From Candidatus Bathyarchaeota archaeon (GTDB lineage: Archaea; Thermoproteota; Bathyarchaeia; Bathyarchaeales; Bathyarchaeaceae), in assembly GCA_020350305.1 (NCBI GenBank), contig CP070709.1, positions 836,010 through 879,417 of the forward strand: DNA of 43,408 nucleotides, written 5' to 3'. The position numbers and the translations under genes were made by a program. Shown here piece after piece: positions 1 through 8,495 of the stretch; the stretch's first letter is position 1; every line of letters starts with the position of its first letter. A model generated the notes under the pieces. It was not told the DNA's origin, did no database searches, and worked only from the letters and a program-made list of their open reading frames with translations.

Positions 1-95
1 TAAGCGTTCGCAACGTTCCCTGCATCGTCTAGGAATATGTCAATCTTACCATGGCCTTCAAGCCTCGTTATCGGGTCAATGGATATTCGCTTCAT
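1..95 (-). CDS. mvhA: F420-non-reducing [NiFe]-hydrogenase large subunit MvhA, N-terminal fragment
   Basis: Only the first 31 codons lie in the window; the gene runs off the left edge. The ATG at 95-93 overlaps the stop of mvhG in an ATGA junction, which implies translational coupling. The peptide starts [18 protein letters not shown], the conserved N-terminal stretch of group 3 [NiFe]-hydrogenase large subunits (motif TRLEGHG). The large subunit carries the NiFe site that splits or makes H2. The CxxC motifs that bind nickel would lie outside the window, so catalytic competence cannot be judged here. The neighbouring mvhG, hdrB, hdrC and mvhD support the Mvh assignment. Confidence 0.88.
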   Translation of the reverse strand, partial: MKRISIDPITRLEGHGKIDIFLDDAGNVANA

Positions 96-1063
96 TTCTC
101 CATCACCTTCCTTCTAAGGATCGAATGCGGTAATGAATACTTGTAGAAAGTGCCAACCGGATCCTTGATTTGGTTTGTCAATTTCTCTGCATCAAAGCCT
201 ACTCCTTTCTCCTCGTCGATGCCAAGAATAGATGCTAAAGCACTCATCATAGCCGCCCCTTGTTCTGAAACATTGGGGCAAGGACCACCACAACCAGTGC
301 AAGGATAACCAACGTTCAAACATTGTGCGCTGCAGCCTGCTCGAGTTGCAGGACCCATACAGATAATTCCCTGTTCAAGAAGACATTTCTCAGGCTCAGG
401 CACCTTCTCATACACTCGATATATCTTGGAAATCTTCTTCTCCTCCTTCTCTAGAGGACATTCGTCGCAGACAGACTTTACCGGTGCCAGCACGGAACCT
501 CTAGACGGCAACTCGCCATTAAAGATGGCGTCAAGAGCCTTAACTATCAAGTCCACTGGTGGAGGACATCCAGGAAGATAATAGTCCACTTCAACGGTTT
601 GGTCAAGCGTTTTCACCGTGTCATAAAACTCAGGCTTATGCAAGGTGCCTTCCTCAACTTCAACAGGACTCACGGGCACTACCCCATCCGGATTCTTTGT
701 CGACGGAGTTTCGCAGTAGGCTCTGTGAAATATCTCTTTCTTGTCATGCAAGTTAGCCAGCCCAGGAATACATCCTTCGTGGGCACATGAGCCGAAAGCA
801 ACGAGAACCTTTGCCTTTTGTCTGAGCAGTTTGGCCATTTTTTCGTTTTCGGAATTGCGTATGGCCCCATTGAAGAAGCATACGTCTATGCTCTTGTCGG
901 ACATAGCTTCAACATCCTTGTACTTAATATCGAGGGCTACGGGCCAGAAGACTATGTCTGCTTTTGCAACAACGTCTAGGATTTTTTCGTTTACGTCAAG
1001 CACCGCTATTTCGCATCCGCCACAACTGGCGGCCCAATAGAAAGCAAATTTTAGTTTTTCCAC
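92..1063 (-). CDS. mvhG: F420-non-reducing hydrogenase small subunit MvhG
   Basis: This is the 323-residue electron-transfer subunit of a cytosolic group 3c [NiFe]-hydrogenase. It passes electrons from the NiFe site through Fe-S clusters toward MvhD and HdrA. The N-terminus has the proximal-cluster motif AASCGGCE (Cys14, Cys17), followed by [11 protein letters not shown] and PGCPPP, all typical of small subunits. The C-terminal half is Cys-rich ([27 protein letters not shown]) and can hold two more clusters. There is no twin-arginine signal, so the protein is cytosolic. The start is GTG at 1063, eight bases after the hdrB stop. It overlaps mvhA by four bases. It is the second-last gene visible in the operon that begins near 9808. 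Confidence 0.93.
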   Translation of the reverse strand: MEKLKFAFYWAASCGGCEIAVLDVNEKILDVVAKADIVFWPVALDIKYKDVEAMSDKSIDVCFFNGAIRNSENEKMAKLLRQKAKVLVAFGSCAHEGCIPGLANLHDKKEIFHRAYCETPSTKNPDGVVPVSPVEVEEGTLHKPEFYDTVKTLDQTVEVDYYLPGCPPPVDLIVKALDAIFNGELPSRGSVLAPVKSVCDECPLEKEEKKISKIYRVYEKVPEPEKCLLEQGIICMGPATRAGCSAQCLNVGYPCTGCGGPCPNVSEQGAAMMSALASILGIDEEKGVGFDAEKLTNQIKDPVGTFYKYSLPHSILRRKVMEK

Positions 1064-1070
1064 GCGATCA

Positions 1071-1943
1071 CTATCTGCAAATGTTCACAATTTCAGTTGC
1101 ATCTACTCTAAGGTCTTTCAAGGCTAGTTCTTCTGGAGCGATGCCCATGGCCAGCCCTAAAAGCTGTGGATAGTGAAGCACGGGTATGCCGATTTTTTCG
1201 TTAAAGATTCTTTCCATTCTGGGTTGGTTGAGGTCATACATTATGTGGCAATACGGACACACAGTAATCATCGCCTGCGCCCCCACCGCCCCAACGTGAC
1301 CAAGTTTTTCCCTAGCCAACTGAAGTGGAATTTTGTCATTTACACCCACTATTGGTGCCCCGCAGCACTCTGGTTCATCCATATAATCCAAGCATTTTGC
1401 GCCGGTCACTTGAATTAGTTTCTTGAGAGTCGTGGGATTTTCTGGGTCTTCAAAACCTATGTACTTCACAGGACGAACGACGTGACACCCACTGTGTTGT
1501 GCCACGCGAAGTTGGCTAAGCGGCTTCTGAACAGTTTCTTTTATCTTTTCGAAGCCGACATCTTCTGCGAGAACGTGAATGAGATGTTTAACCGTTATGG
1601 TTCCCTTGAATTCCATGCCTATTTCTTTCAAGTATCCGTTAACTTTCTCCTTGACTTTCTTGTCTTCCTTGAGCTCTTTGTTTACATGGTTTAGAATGCC
1701 GAAACATCCGTTGCATAGGGCCATGATATTCAAATTTTGCTTTTCCGCCAAACACAAGTTTCGTGCTGCCAAGGTGAGCATCATGTCGTGGCTTACTGGA
1801 TCGAGTGGAAACCCGCAGCAATTAAAGTCGGGCATTTCCACCAGTTCTATGCCGAGTTTTTTTAGAACTTTTCTGGCGGAAATTTCATAGCTAGGAAGTC
1901 TGTATGGGATGGCACATCCCAGAAAAAGTAAGTACTTTGTCAT
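1071..1943 (-). CDS. hdrB: CoB-CoM heterodisulfide reductase-like subunit B (HdrB)
   Basis: This 290-residue protein has two Cys-rich CCG domains: CCGFPLD near residues 43-49 and CCGAPIVG in the C-terminal half, with accessory CNGC, GCH and CPYC cysteines. In methanogen HdrB these motifs bind the two noncubane [4Fe-4S] clusters that split a disulfide substrate. The start ATG at 1943 overlaps the hdrC stop by four bases. Placement between hdrC and mvhG matches an HdrABC-MvhADG complex. The natural disulfide is unknown, because nothing in the window shows that the organism makes coenzymes M and B. A decayed relative of this gene lies at 11411-11809. Confidence 0.93.
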   Translation of the reverse strand: MTKYLLFLGCAIPYRLPSYEISARKVLKKLGIELVEMPDFNCCGFPLDPVSHDMMLTLAARNLCLAEKQNLNIMALCNGCFGILNHVNKELKEDKKVKEKVNGYLKEIGMEFKGTITVKHLIHVLAEDVGFEKIKETVQKPLSQLRVAQHSGCHVVRPVKYIGFEDPENPTTLKKLIQVTGAKCLDYMDEPECCGAPIVGVNDKIPLQLAREKLGHVGAVGAQAMITVCPYCHIMYDLNQPRMERIFNEKIGIPVLHYPQLLGLAMGIAPEELALKDLRVDATEIVNICR

Positions 1944-2497
1944 TTCACGTCCTCCTCTTTTTCAAGCGTTTTTGAAAATCCTGTGACATCAAAAAGCTTT
2001 GAGACGCTTTCTAAGTTTGCTTTTGGTAGGGCGGGCAGTTCTTTCTGCTGCCTCTTTTTGAGCCGCATGTCTGAGATCACGTATGCGTAGCCTGTTTTTA
2101 GGATGTTGGAAGCTTGTTCTTTATAGCCGACAGGCATGTGTCCCCGCTCTACGGTTAGGTTTCGAAGAGCCCTTACAATACTGGCGATTCCAACATCTTG
2201 TGGGCAATGGTCGATACATGTGAAGCAGGTGGAACAAAGCCAGATGACATCATTTGAAAGAAGCTTATCCTTTAAGCCCAGCTGAGTCATCCGTATGAGT
2301 TTTCTGGGTCTGTAGAAATCGTCAAATCGCGCTATTGGGCAGTCGGCTGTGCATGTGCCGCACTGAAAGCACAGCATGACCTTCTCTGCGCCAGGAATCT
2401 TGCTGACCTCATATTTGAATTTGGGATCCATCTCGGTTATTTTGAGCACTGTTTCCTGCTCCGTTCCCTTTTCTTCCGTTTTTTCCATCTCAACCAC
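1940..2497 (-). CDS. hdrC: Heterodisulfide reductase-like subunit C (HdrC)
   Basis: This 185-residue ferredoxin-like protein has two [4Fe-4S] motifs, CFQCGTCTADCP and CSTCFTCIDHCP, in the spacing of HdrC. It wires HdrA to the HdrB active site. The GTG at 2497 overlaps the mvhD stop; an ATG three codons later (2488) is an alternative. The first 30 residues are charged and rich in Glu and Lys, ahead of the conserved fold. It lacks membrane segments, so it belongs to the soluble HdrABC type and not HdrDE. Confidence 0.93.
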   Translation of the reverse strand: MVEMEKTEEKGTEQETVLKITEMDPKFKYEVSKIPGAEKVMLCFQCGTCTADCPIARFDDFYRPRKLIRMTQLGLKDKLLSNDVIWLCSTCFTCIDHCPQDVGIASIVRALRNLTVERGHMPVGYKEQASNILKTGYAYVISDMRLKKRQQKELPALPKANLESVSKLFDVTGFSKTLEKEEDVK

Positions 2498-2921
2498 TAG
2501 TTTTACCTCCGACCCTAAATGAGTTCGGTCCGAGTTTCTTTATTTCCTTCACCATGTCCTTAATAATGGTTGCGAATCTGTCCCCCTCTGACGCAGAGAC
2601 CCACTCCAACCTAAGACGTGCAGGCTCGATACCGAACTGTTGTAGAAGCTTCCTCAACAGCGTAACCCTTCGATACGCCTTGAAATTGCCAGAAATATAG
2701 TGACAATCAGCAGGTAGATGACAGCCGGCGACGAGAACGCCGTCTGCTCCTTGTTTAAATGCTTCAAGGATGAATGCTGGGTCAACTCTTCCGCTGCACA
2801 TCACCCTCACTATCCGTACATTAGGCGGATACTGTATTCGGCTGACGCCGGCTAGGTCTGCCCCTGCATACGAACACCAGTTGCACAGGAAACCAACGAT
2901 TTTTGGGTCAAATTCAGTCAT
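2490..2921 (-). CDS. mvhD: Hydrogenase iron-sulfur subunit MvhD (canonical)
   Basis: This 143-residue MvhD/FrhD-like delta subunit bridges the hydrogenase MvhAG and HdrA through a [2Fe-2S] cluster. It keeps the full cysteine set of the family: CNWC at residues 13-16, MCSGRVDP, and GCHLPADCHY followed by SGNFKAYRR. The ATG at 2921 is preceded by GGAGG about ten bases upstream, inside the end of hdrAA, with which it overlaps by eight bases. It is the standard against which three other MvhD-like domains in this window (5931-6704, the end of 30934-33072 and the end of 35498-37882) can be compared. Confidence 0.93.
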   Translation of the reverse strand: MTEFDPKIVGFLCNWCSYAGADLAGVSRIQYPPNVRIVRVMCSGRVDPAFILEAFKQGADGVLVAGCHLPADCHYISGNFKAYRRVTLLRKLLQQFGIEPARLRLEWVSASEGDRFATIIKDMVKEIKKLGPNSFRVGGKTSG

Positions 2922-5900
2922 ATTTCTTTTCCTCCCTTAACGCTGCTCTGACCTGAGCAATTATCTCTTCGTCTGTGAAATGAAACATAGTTATCCCTCC
3001 AGTGGGGCAGGTGGAGCCACAAACACCGCATCCTTTGCACAAGGCCTCAAGAACACTCGACACGAGCTTTCCATCTTTTTCCTTCATCTCAATGGCGCCG
3101 TACTCACAAACTGTTTCGCATATTCTGCATCCGCTGCATGAATCCTCGTTGACGTTTGCTATGGCGCCCTCCACTTCTAACATCTTCTTAGACAATATAG
3201 TCGTCGCGCGAGCTGCGGCTCCGCATGCTTGTGAAATGCTTTCTTCAACTAGCTTTGGTGAATGTGCCAATCCGCAGAGGAACACGCCCTCAGTTGCGAA
3301 ATCGACTGGGCGGAGTTTCATATGTGCTTCCAAGAAGAATCCATCCTTGGTAAGTGGAACCTTCAACATTTGCGCTGTGTGTTCATTGTCTGGATTCGGG
3401 ATAGTGGCTGCACTCAAAACCAAGAGATCAGGTTCAATCGGGAACCATGTTTTCAGGACAGGCTCCATTGCCAACACTTTGAGAGTTCCGTTTTTCCGAG
3501 TGACTTTGGGCTTGTGGTCATCATCATAGCGAATGAACAAAACTCCTTCATCCGCCGCTTTACGGTAATAGTCCTCGCTGAACCCGTATGTTCTAATATC
3601 TTTATACAAGATGTAGACATCCGTTTCCGGACTTAACTCCTTAATTTTTAAAGCGTTCTTAACCGCCTGGGAGCAGCAAATCCGCGAACAGTTTGCACGT
3701 TCACCATTTCTAGATCCAACACATTGAATCATCGCAACAGTCTTCGCGCTAAACGCACCCTCTGCCAACCTCTCCTCTAATTCACGCTGCGTCAACACCC
3801 TCTCATCAACACCGTACAAATACTCAATTGGCTTATATTCGACGGCTCCAGTGGCAACTATGACAATCCCATGGTTGATCTCTTTCTCGTCGCTACCGCG
3901 AGTCAGTGTTGTCTTAAAGTTACCTACGTACCCTTCGATATCCGCGACTTCTGCGTTCAAATGAACGTGGATTTTCTCGTTTTCAGTAACCTCTTTGATA
4001 ATTGACCTTAACCGTTCTTGTGGGTCCTCACTTCCGAGCATGTAGTGTATGTGACGTAGGTTTCCACCCATTTCCTTCTCTCTTTCCACCAAGTGAACCT
4101 CAAAGCCTTGCTTCGCCAGTTCCAATGAGGCGGTCATTCCGGATAGGCCTCCGCCGATGACCAAGCCCACGGGGGCAACATCAATCATCGGTTTTTTCAA
4201 TGGTTTCAACAAGCGAGCCTTAGCGACGATCGACCGAACTAGGTCTTTAGCCTTCTCCGTCGCTTTCTGATGCTCGTGCATGTGCACCCAGCTGCATTGA
4301 TCACGGATGTTAGCCATCTCGAAGAGGTAGATGTTGAGTCCGGCTTCTCTGATGGTTTCTCTGAAAAGCGGCTCATGTGTTCTTGGAGTGCAAGATGCCA
4401 CCACTACACGGTTCAGGTTGTGTTCCTTTATCTTCTCCCGTATCGTTTTTTGCGTGTCCTGTGAGCAGGTGTACAGATTGTGCTCTGCATACACTACGCT
4501 TGGCAAGGTTTTTGCATACTCTACCACCTCTGGTACATCCACTGTTCCGCCGATGTTTATGCCGCAATGACAGACGAAGACTCCGACGCGGGGTTCCTCG
4601 CCAGACACTTCTATCTCTGGTGGAAGTTCCTTCGCAACTGTCAGCTTCCCCCTTTCAGTGGCGATCAAGCTGCCCGCCCTCGCCGCGACCCCACTCGCCT
4701 GAGCAACACTCTCAGGAATATCTTTTGGAGAGGAGAATGCACCACAAACAAAGATACCTGGCCGAGAAGTGGCTAACGGCGAGAAGGTTTCGGTGGAGCA
4801 GAAGTTGTACTTGTTCAACCTAATATCGAAAATTTTCGCAAGTTCCTCAGCGTGTCTTGGTGGTCTCATTCCCACCGACAGCACGACAAGATCGAACTCT
4901 TCCTCTGTCGGCTTTCCATCTTCAACATATCTCACTATCAGATTCCGTGATCCAAGCACTTTCTCAACGCCAGAAATTCGAGATCGAACGAATCTGACTC
5001 CGTATTCTTCTTCTGCTCTGTTGTAGTAGGCGTCAAACTCCTTTCCATAAGCTCGGATATCCATGAAGAAAATAGCGCATTGAAGGTTCGGGTTGTGCTC
5101 CCTCGCTATGACTGCTTCTTTAATGGCGTACATGCAGCAAGCTGAGGAGCAGTATTTATTTCCGAGCTTAGCGTCACGCGAACCAACACATTGAATGAAC
5201 GCTATCTTCCGTGGAACCTTGCCGTCAGAGGGGCGTAAGACCAATCCACCATAGGGTCCTGAAGCGCTTAAAATTCGCTCAAATTCAATGCTTGACACCA
5301 CGTTCGAGTATTGCCCATAGCCGTACTCCCCTTTGAGTTTTGGATCAAACTCTTCGAAACCTGGTGCCAATATGATCGAACCAACATGTAATGTAATTTC
5401 CTTTTCTTTTTCGTCATATTGAACCGCGCCTGCCTTGCAAACTTCTTGGCAGGTGCCACAGCCGATGCACTTGTCCCTGTCAACTGCAAAAACTAAGGGA
5501 ACCGCTTGCGGATACTTGACGTAGATCGCATTTCTTTCGCTTAGGCCTTCATTGAATTCGTCTATTGCTTCAACAGGGCACTCTTGAGCACACACACCAC
5601 AGCCTGTGCACTTCTCTTCATCAATGAACCTTGGTTTCCTAACCAACATAACTTGGAAGTGCCCTTCTTCACCTTTGACACTCTTCATTTCTGCGCCCAT
5701 TATTAGTTCAATGTCGGAGTGCCTTCCAGCTGTAACCAATTTCGGCGCGAGAATGCACATTGCACAATCATTGGTCGGAAAAGTTTTGTCAAGCTGTGTC
5801 ATAGTGCCTCCTATGCTGGATGATTCATCCAACAGATACACTTTGAATCCTGAGTCAGCCAGATCGAGTGACGCCTGTATTCCTGCAATTCCGCCACCCA

Positions 5901-5931
5901 CGACTAGTACGGCGCCCACCTTTTCCTTCAT
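2914..5931 (-). CDS. hdrA: Tandem HdrA-HdrA fusion, electron-bifurcating flavoprotein
   Basis: The product is about 1005 residues, far longer than a single HdrA of about 650, and holds two FAD modules. Module 1 starts with the dinucleotide motif VGGGIAG, then DCAMCILAPK (near residues 56-65) and an inserted pair of ferredoxin motifs (CTGCGVCAQECP, CIGCGTCQEVC). Module 2 starts near residue 450 with the HdrA N-terminal domain (GVFVCHCGINIGG, ASCTPRTHEP, CSWVH). It continues with a second IGGGLSG FAD fold lacking the DCxxC motif, and ends in two clusters (CSGCRICETVC, CKGCGVCGSTCP) plus the tail FTDEEIIAQVRAAL. In the known Mvh-Hdr complex HdrA is the FAD subunit that splits electron pairs between the disulfide and ferredoxin. 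GGAGG sits seven bases before ATG 5931, which shares one base with the upstream stop (TGATG). A split version of the same layout lies at 30934-34391. Confidence 0.92.
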   Translation of the reverse strand: MKEKVGAVLVVGGGIAGIQASLDLADSGFKVYLLDESSSIGGTMTQLDKTFPTNDCAMCILAPKLVTAGRHSDIELIMGAEMKSVKGEEGHFQVMLVRKPRFIDEEKCTGCGVCAQECPVEAIDEFNEGLSERNAIYVKYPQAVPLVFAVDRDKCIGCGTCQEVCKAGAVQYDEKEKEITLHVGSIILAPGFEEFDPKLKGEYGYGQYSNVVSSIEFERILSASGPYGGLVLRPSDGKVPRKIAFIQCVGSRDAKLGNKYCSSACCMYAIKEAVIAREHNPNLQCAIFFMDIRAYGKEFDAYYNRAEEEYGVRFVRSRISGVEKVLGSRNLIVRYVEDGKPTEEEFDLVVLSVGMRPPRHAEELAKIFDIRLNKYNFCSTETFSPLATSRPGIFVCGAFSSPKDIPESVAQASGVAARAGSLIATERGKLTVAKELPPEIEVSGEEPRVGVFVCHCGINIGGTVDVPEVVEYAKTLPSVVYAEHNLYTCSQDTQKTIREKIKEHNLNRVVVASCTPRTHEPLFRETIREAGLNIYLFEMANIRDQCSWVHMHEHQKATEKAKDLVRSIVAKARLLKPLKKPMIDVAPVGLVIGGGLSGMTASLELAKQGFEVHLVEREKEMGGNLRHIHYMLGSEDPQERLRSIIKEVTENEKIHVHLNAEVADIEGYVGNFKTTLTRGSDEKEINHGIVIVATGAVEYKPIEYLYGVDERVLTQRELEERLAEGAFSAKTVAMIQCVGSRNGERANCSRICCSQAVKNALKIKELSPETDVYILYKDIRTYGFSEDYYRKAADEGVLFIRYDDDHKPKVTRKNGTLKVLAMEPVLKTWFPIEPDLLVLSAATIPNPDNEHTAQMLKVPLTKDGFFLEAHMKLRPVDFATEGVFLCGLAHSPKLVEESISQACGAAARATTILSKKMLEVEGAIANVNEDSCSGCRICETVCEYGAIEMKEKDGKLVSSVLEALCKGCGVCGSTCPTGGITMFHFTDEEIIAQVRAALREEKKYD

Positions 5932-6704
5932 CACACTGCCTCCAATGCGATGTACAGCGGGTCCTTCCCCTCGATTCTATCCAGCGCAACTAAACCTCTC
6001 TGCCTTAAAACCACTATGTGACGCAACACCTTTTTCGGGTCTGAGTCCAAATGCTTGGACAATCCCTCAACGGACATGGGGTTATCCTTCAATAGGAGAC
6101 GAATTCTGCCTCGAACATACTCTGCATTAATGCTCTCATCCATCACTTCGTCAAACTCCTCCTGCTCCACCTTCTCACCATATACGTTTCCTTCTTCGAT
6201 CATTTGCTTCTCCCGGCCCACCAGCGTTCGTAATCTAGAATCTCCCGCTACTGCCTTGGCTGCCATTATGCCAGCCAATATGTTTTTGTCTGGCTTTTCT
6301 CCTGCCAAAGGAGACGATCCCAGCATCATAACCTGATTTCTGAAATCGTTAATGATTTTTGCAAAGCGGTCAATTTCGGATGCATAAGCCCAATCTAGCC
6401 GAAGGCGCTCTGATTCAAGGTCAGTTTGCGAAATGAGTTTTTTTAGCATCTTGATTTTCCGTTCTGCTTGGAGGTTTCCTTCAATATAGTGGCAATCGGG
6501 TGGGTGACAACCAATCACCAGAACTCCGTCTGCACCTTTGGCAAAGGTCTCTAGCACGACAACTGGATCGATTCTCCCAATACACATTACTCGTACGATG
6601 CGTATTTTGGGGTAACCACGTATTCTGCTAGTGCTTGCAATATCCACCTCTGTAGGCAAACTCCAATTACATACAAAACCAATGATTCTAGGCCTAAACA
6701 TCAT
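5931..6704 (-). CDS. MvhD-like iron-sulfur protein fused to a C-terminal winged helix
   Basis: The protein has 257 residues. Residues 1-135 follow MvhD: IIGFVCNW, SRIRGYPKIRIVRVMCIGR, GADGVLVIGCHPPDCHYIEGN, WAYASEIDRF. The second cysteine of the CNWC motif is replaced by Ser (CNWS), so the cluster ligands may be incomplete. A linker follows, then residues 190-257 resemble a winged helix-turn-helix (MSVEGLSKHLDSDPKKVLRH, then IVVLRQRGLVALDR). The gene overlaps the GltD-like gene by four bases (ATGA) and touches hdrAA. Inference: it may dock to the HdrA-like tail of its upstream neighbour, or act as a redox-responsive transcription factor. The MvhD assignment is firm; the role of the helix-turn-helix is not. 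Confidence 0.82.
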   Translation of the reverse strand: MMFRPRIIGFVCNWSLPTEVDIASTSRIRGYPKIRIVRVMCIGRIDPVVVLETFAKGADGVLVIGCHPPDCHYIEGNLQAERKIKMLKKLISQTDLESERLRLDWAYASEIDRFAKIINDFRNQVMMLGSSPLAGEKPDKNILAGIMAAKAVAGDSRLRTLVGREKQMIEEGNVYGEKVEQEEFDEVMDESINAEYVRGRIRLLLKDNPMSVEGLSKHLDSDPKKVLRHIVVLRQRGLVALDRIEGKDPLYIALEAV

Positions 6705-8434
6705 ACGTACTCTCTCCCTAAAGCGGCTACAACATTAGTCACAATCTGAGCATCTGTAAATCGCTGCATAGTAATCGCCCGGTCGGGGCAACTTGCACTA
6801 CAGGTTCCACAGCCTTTACACAGGTCTTCGTCGACTTGTGCAACCCCAAATTCGTTCTTACTTATTGCGCCGGATGGGCAAACTACCGCACAGAGGTTGC
6901 AGCCGACGCATAGAGTTTCATCAACCGCTGCCTTGTCAGTTTCACACAGCCCCTCACTTCCGAGACATTCTGTGCAGGGTCCACAATCAAGGCACCTCCG
7001 AGCTTCGAACATGGCGACTTCCTTGGTCTTCGCCAAAAGCCCATCGGCTTCCTCAAAGCTTACCTTCTGCCTCCCTATATCTATGTGTGGAACGGTATAT
7101 CTTTCAGGTTTTTTCGTAATCTTTTCCCAGTCTTTGACCCAAGTTGTCTCCTCAATTTCCTCTTCTCTTCCAGTCCCTAAATTCTGGCCGTTCAAATAGC
7201 GGTCGATCGACACTGCTGCTCGTTTGCCCGCACCTATAGCCTCGATGATACTTGCGGGACCTGTGACTATGTCGCCTCCCGCAAAAACACCTGGGATCTT
7301 GGTTTCCAGCGTTAATGGATCAACCGAAATTGCATGTGCGCGCGCATCCAAAAGAATTGAAGGTAGACCTGAAGTTTCCGGCAGTTGGCCGATTGCCGCA
7401 ATTACTGTATCCACCTCATAGGTGTGCTCCGACCCTTGCACGGGTATTGGACGCCTTCTACCGCTTGCGTCGGGCTCCCCCAGCTCCATCCTCAAACATT
7501 CTATGAGCTTGACTCTATCCCCTTCACCAATAATCTGTTTGGGTGCAACTAGAAAATGGAACTTAACTCCTTCTTCATCGGCGGCCTCTATTTCGTGTGG
7601 AAGTGCTGGCATTTCGTTCCGCGAGCGACGGTAGAGAATCTTGACCTCTTTTGCCCCAAGCCTTAGCGACGTGCAAGCAGCATCGATGGCGCTGTTGCCT
7701 CCTCCAACGACTGCAACTTTTTCGTCTACATCAACAGTTTTTCCTAGGGAGACATGCCTTAGAAACTCAACCGCGTGAAAAACGCCCTCTAGATCCTCGC
7801 CAGGTATCCCTAGTTTTCTGCTCAGTTGCGCTCCGTTCGCTATGAATATAGCCTTGTAGCCCTCTTTTCGTAGAGTACTGAGCTGTACGTCTTTGCCAAA
7901 TTCTACCCCTATCTTGATTTCCACACCTAGATCTTGGATGTAACCTATTTCATTAGCCACAACATATTTTTGCAGACGATAATCAGGGATACCGTATCGC
8001 ATCATGCCGCCAGGTTCAGGCATACGCTCAAAAACTGTGACTGGGTAACCGAGTTTTGCGAGTTCGTATGCAGCGCTCAGTCCTGCTGGCCCCGCTCCAA
8101 CTATCGCCACTTTTTCGCTGTGCGTTTTGGGTATGGGGTCTGGTTTTATTCTCCCTTGTTCGCGTTCAATGTCTGCAGCCAGACGTTTCAAATAACGAAT
8201 GCCCACAGGCTGGTCGATGTTTTTTCTTGAACATGCATCTTGACAAGGACTGAAGCAGACTCTGCCACAGATTGCCGGAAAGAGCATGCTCTTTCTTACG
8301 AGTTCCACAGATTCTTTGAATTTGCCTTGCTGAAGTAGAGCAATATATCCTTGAACGTTGACGCCGGCGGGACATGCAGCACGACATGGTGGTAGCCTTC
8401 GTTTGTTCTTGAAAGCGCAACTAACGGCAGTCAT
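6701..8434 (-). CDS. GltD/NfnB-like NAD(P)H flavoprotein with C-terminal HdrA-type ferredoxin tail
   Basis: The protein has 577 residues. It begins with the glutamate-synthase-beta-type Fe-S domain (PPCRAACPAGVNVQGYI, CGRVCFSPCQDAC), then an FAD motif [14 protein letters not shown] near residue 110 and an NAD(P)H motif VGGGNSAIDAA near residue 245. Next comes the family signature [13 protein letters not shown]. The C-terminus adds Fe-S motifs CLDCGPCTEC, CVGCNLCAVVCP and CKGCGTCSASCP, and ends FTDAQIVTNVVAAL. That ending closely matches the end of HdrA in this window. It is therefore not a plain glutamate synthase subunit, and no large subunit is present. It probably feeds NAD(P)H electrons into the Hdr/Mvh complex encoded downstream. 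It overlaps the next gene by four bases. Confidence 0.85.
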   Translation of the reverse strand: MTAVSCAFKNKRRLPPCRAACPAGVNVQGYIALLQQGKFKESVELVRKSMLFPAICGRVCFSPCQDACSRKNIDQPVGIRYLKRLAADIEREQGRIKPDPIPKTHSEKVAIVGAGPAGLSAAYELAKLGYPVTVFERMPEPGGMMRYGIPDYRLQKYVVANEIGYIQDLGVEIKIGVEFGKDVQLSTLRKEGYKAIFIANGAQLSRKLGIPGEDLEGVFHAVEFLRHVSLGKTVDVDEKVAVVGGGNSAIDAACTSLRLGAKEVKILYRRSRNEMPALPHEIEAADEEGVKFHFLVAPKQIIGEGDRVKLIECLRMELGEPDASGRRRPIPVQGSEHTYEVDTVIAAIGQLPETSGLPSILLDARAHAISVDPLTLETKIPGVFAGGDIVTGPASIIEAIGAGKRAAVSIDRYLNGQNLGTGREEEIEETTWVKDWEKITKKPERYTVPHIDIGRQKVSFEEADGLLAKTKEVAMFEARRCLDCGPCTECLGSEGLCETDKAAVDETLCVGCNLCAVVCPSGAISKNEFGVAQVDEDLCKGCGTCSASCPDRAITMQRFTDAQIVTNVVAALGREYV

Positions 8435-8479
8435 TCTTTTTGAGGACCCTCCCCATTGTTGTCCGCTTGGCGATGTTGG

Positions 8480-8486
8480 AAAAAAA
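8480..8486 (-). terminator. Possible T-rich attenuator between the regulator-like pair and the redox operon
   Basis: Read on the minus strand, a run of seven T lies about ten bases after the stop of the 8496-9107 gene and before the GltD-like start at 8434. Archaeal intrinsic terminators are often T-runs without a strong hairpin. It could reduce read-through. This is weak evidence and is listed only as a possibility. Confidence 0.25.
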
Positions 8487-8495
8487 GACTGTTAA

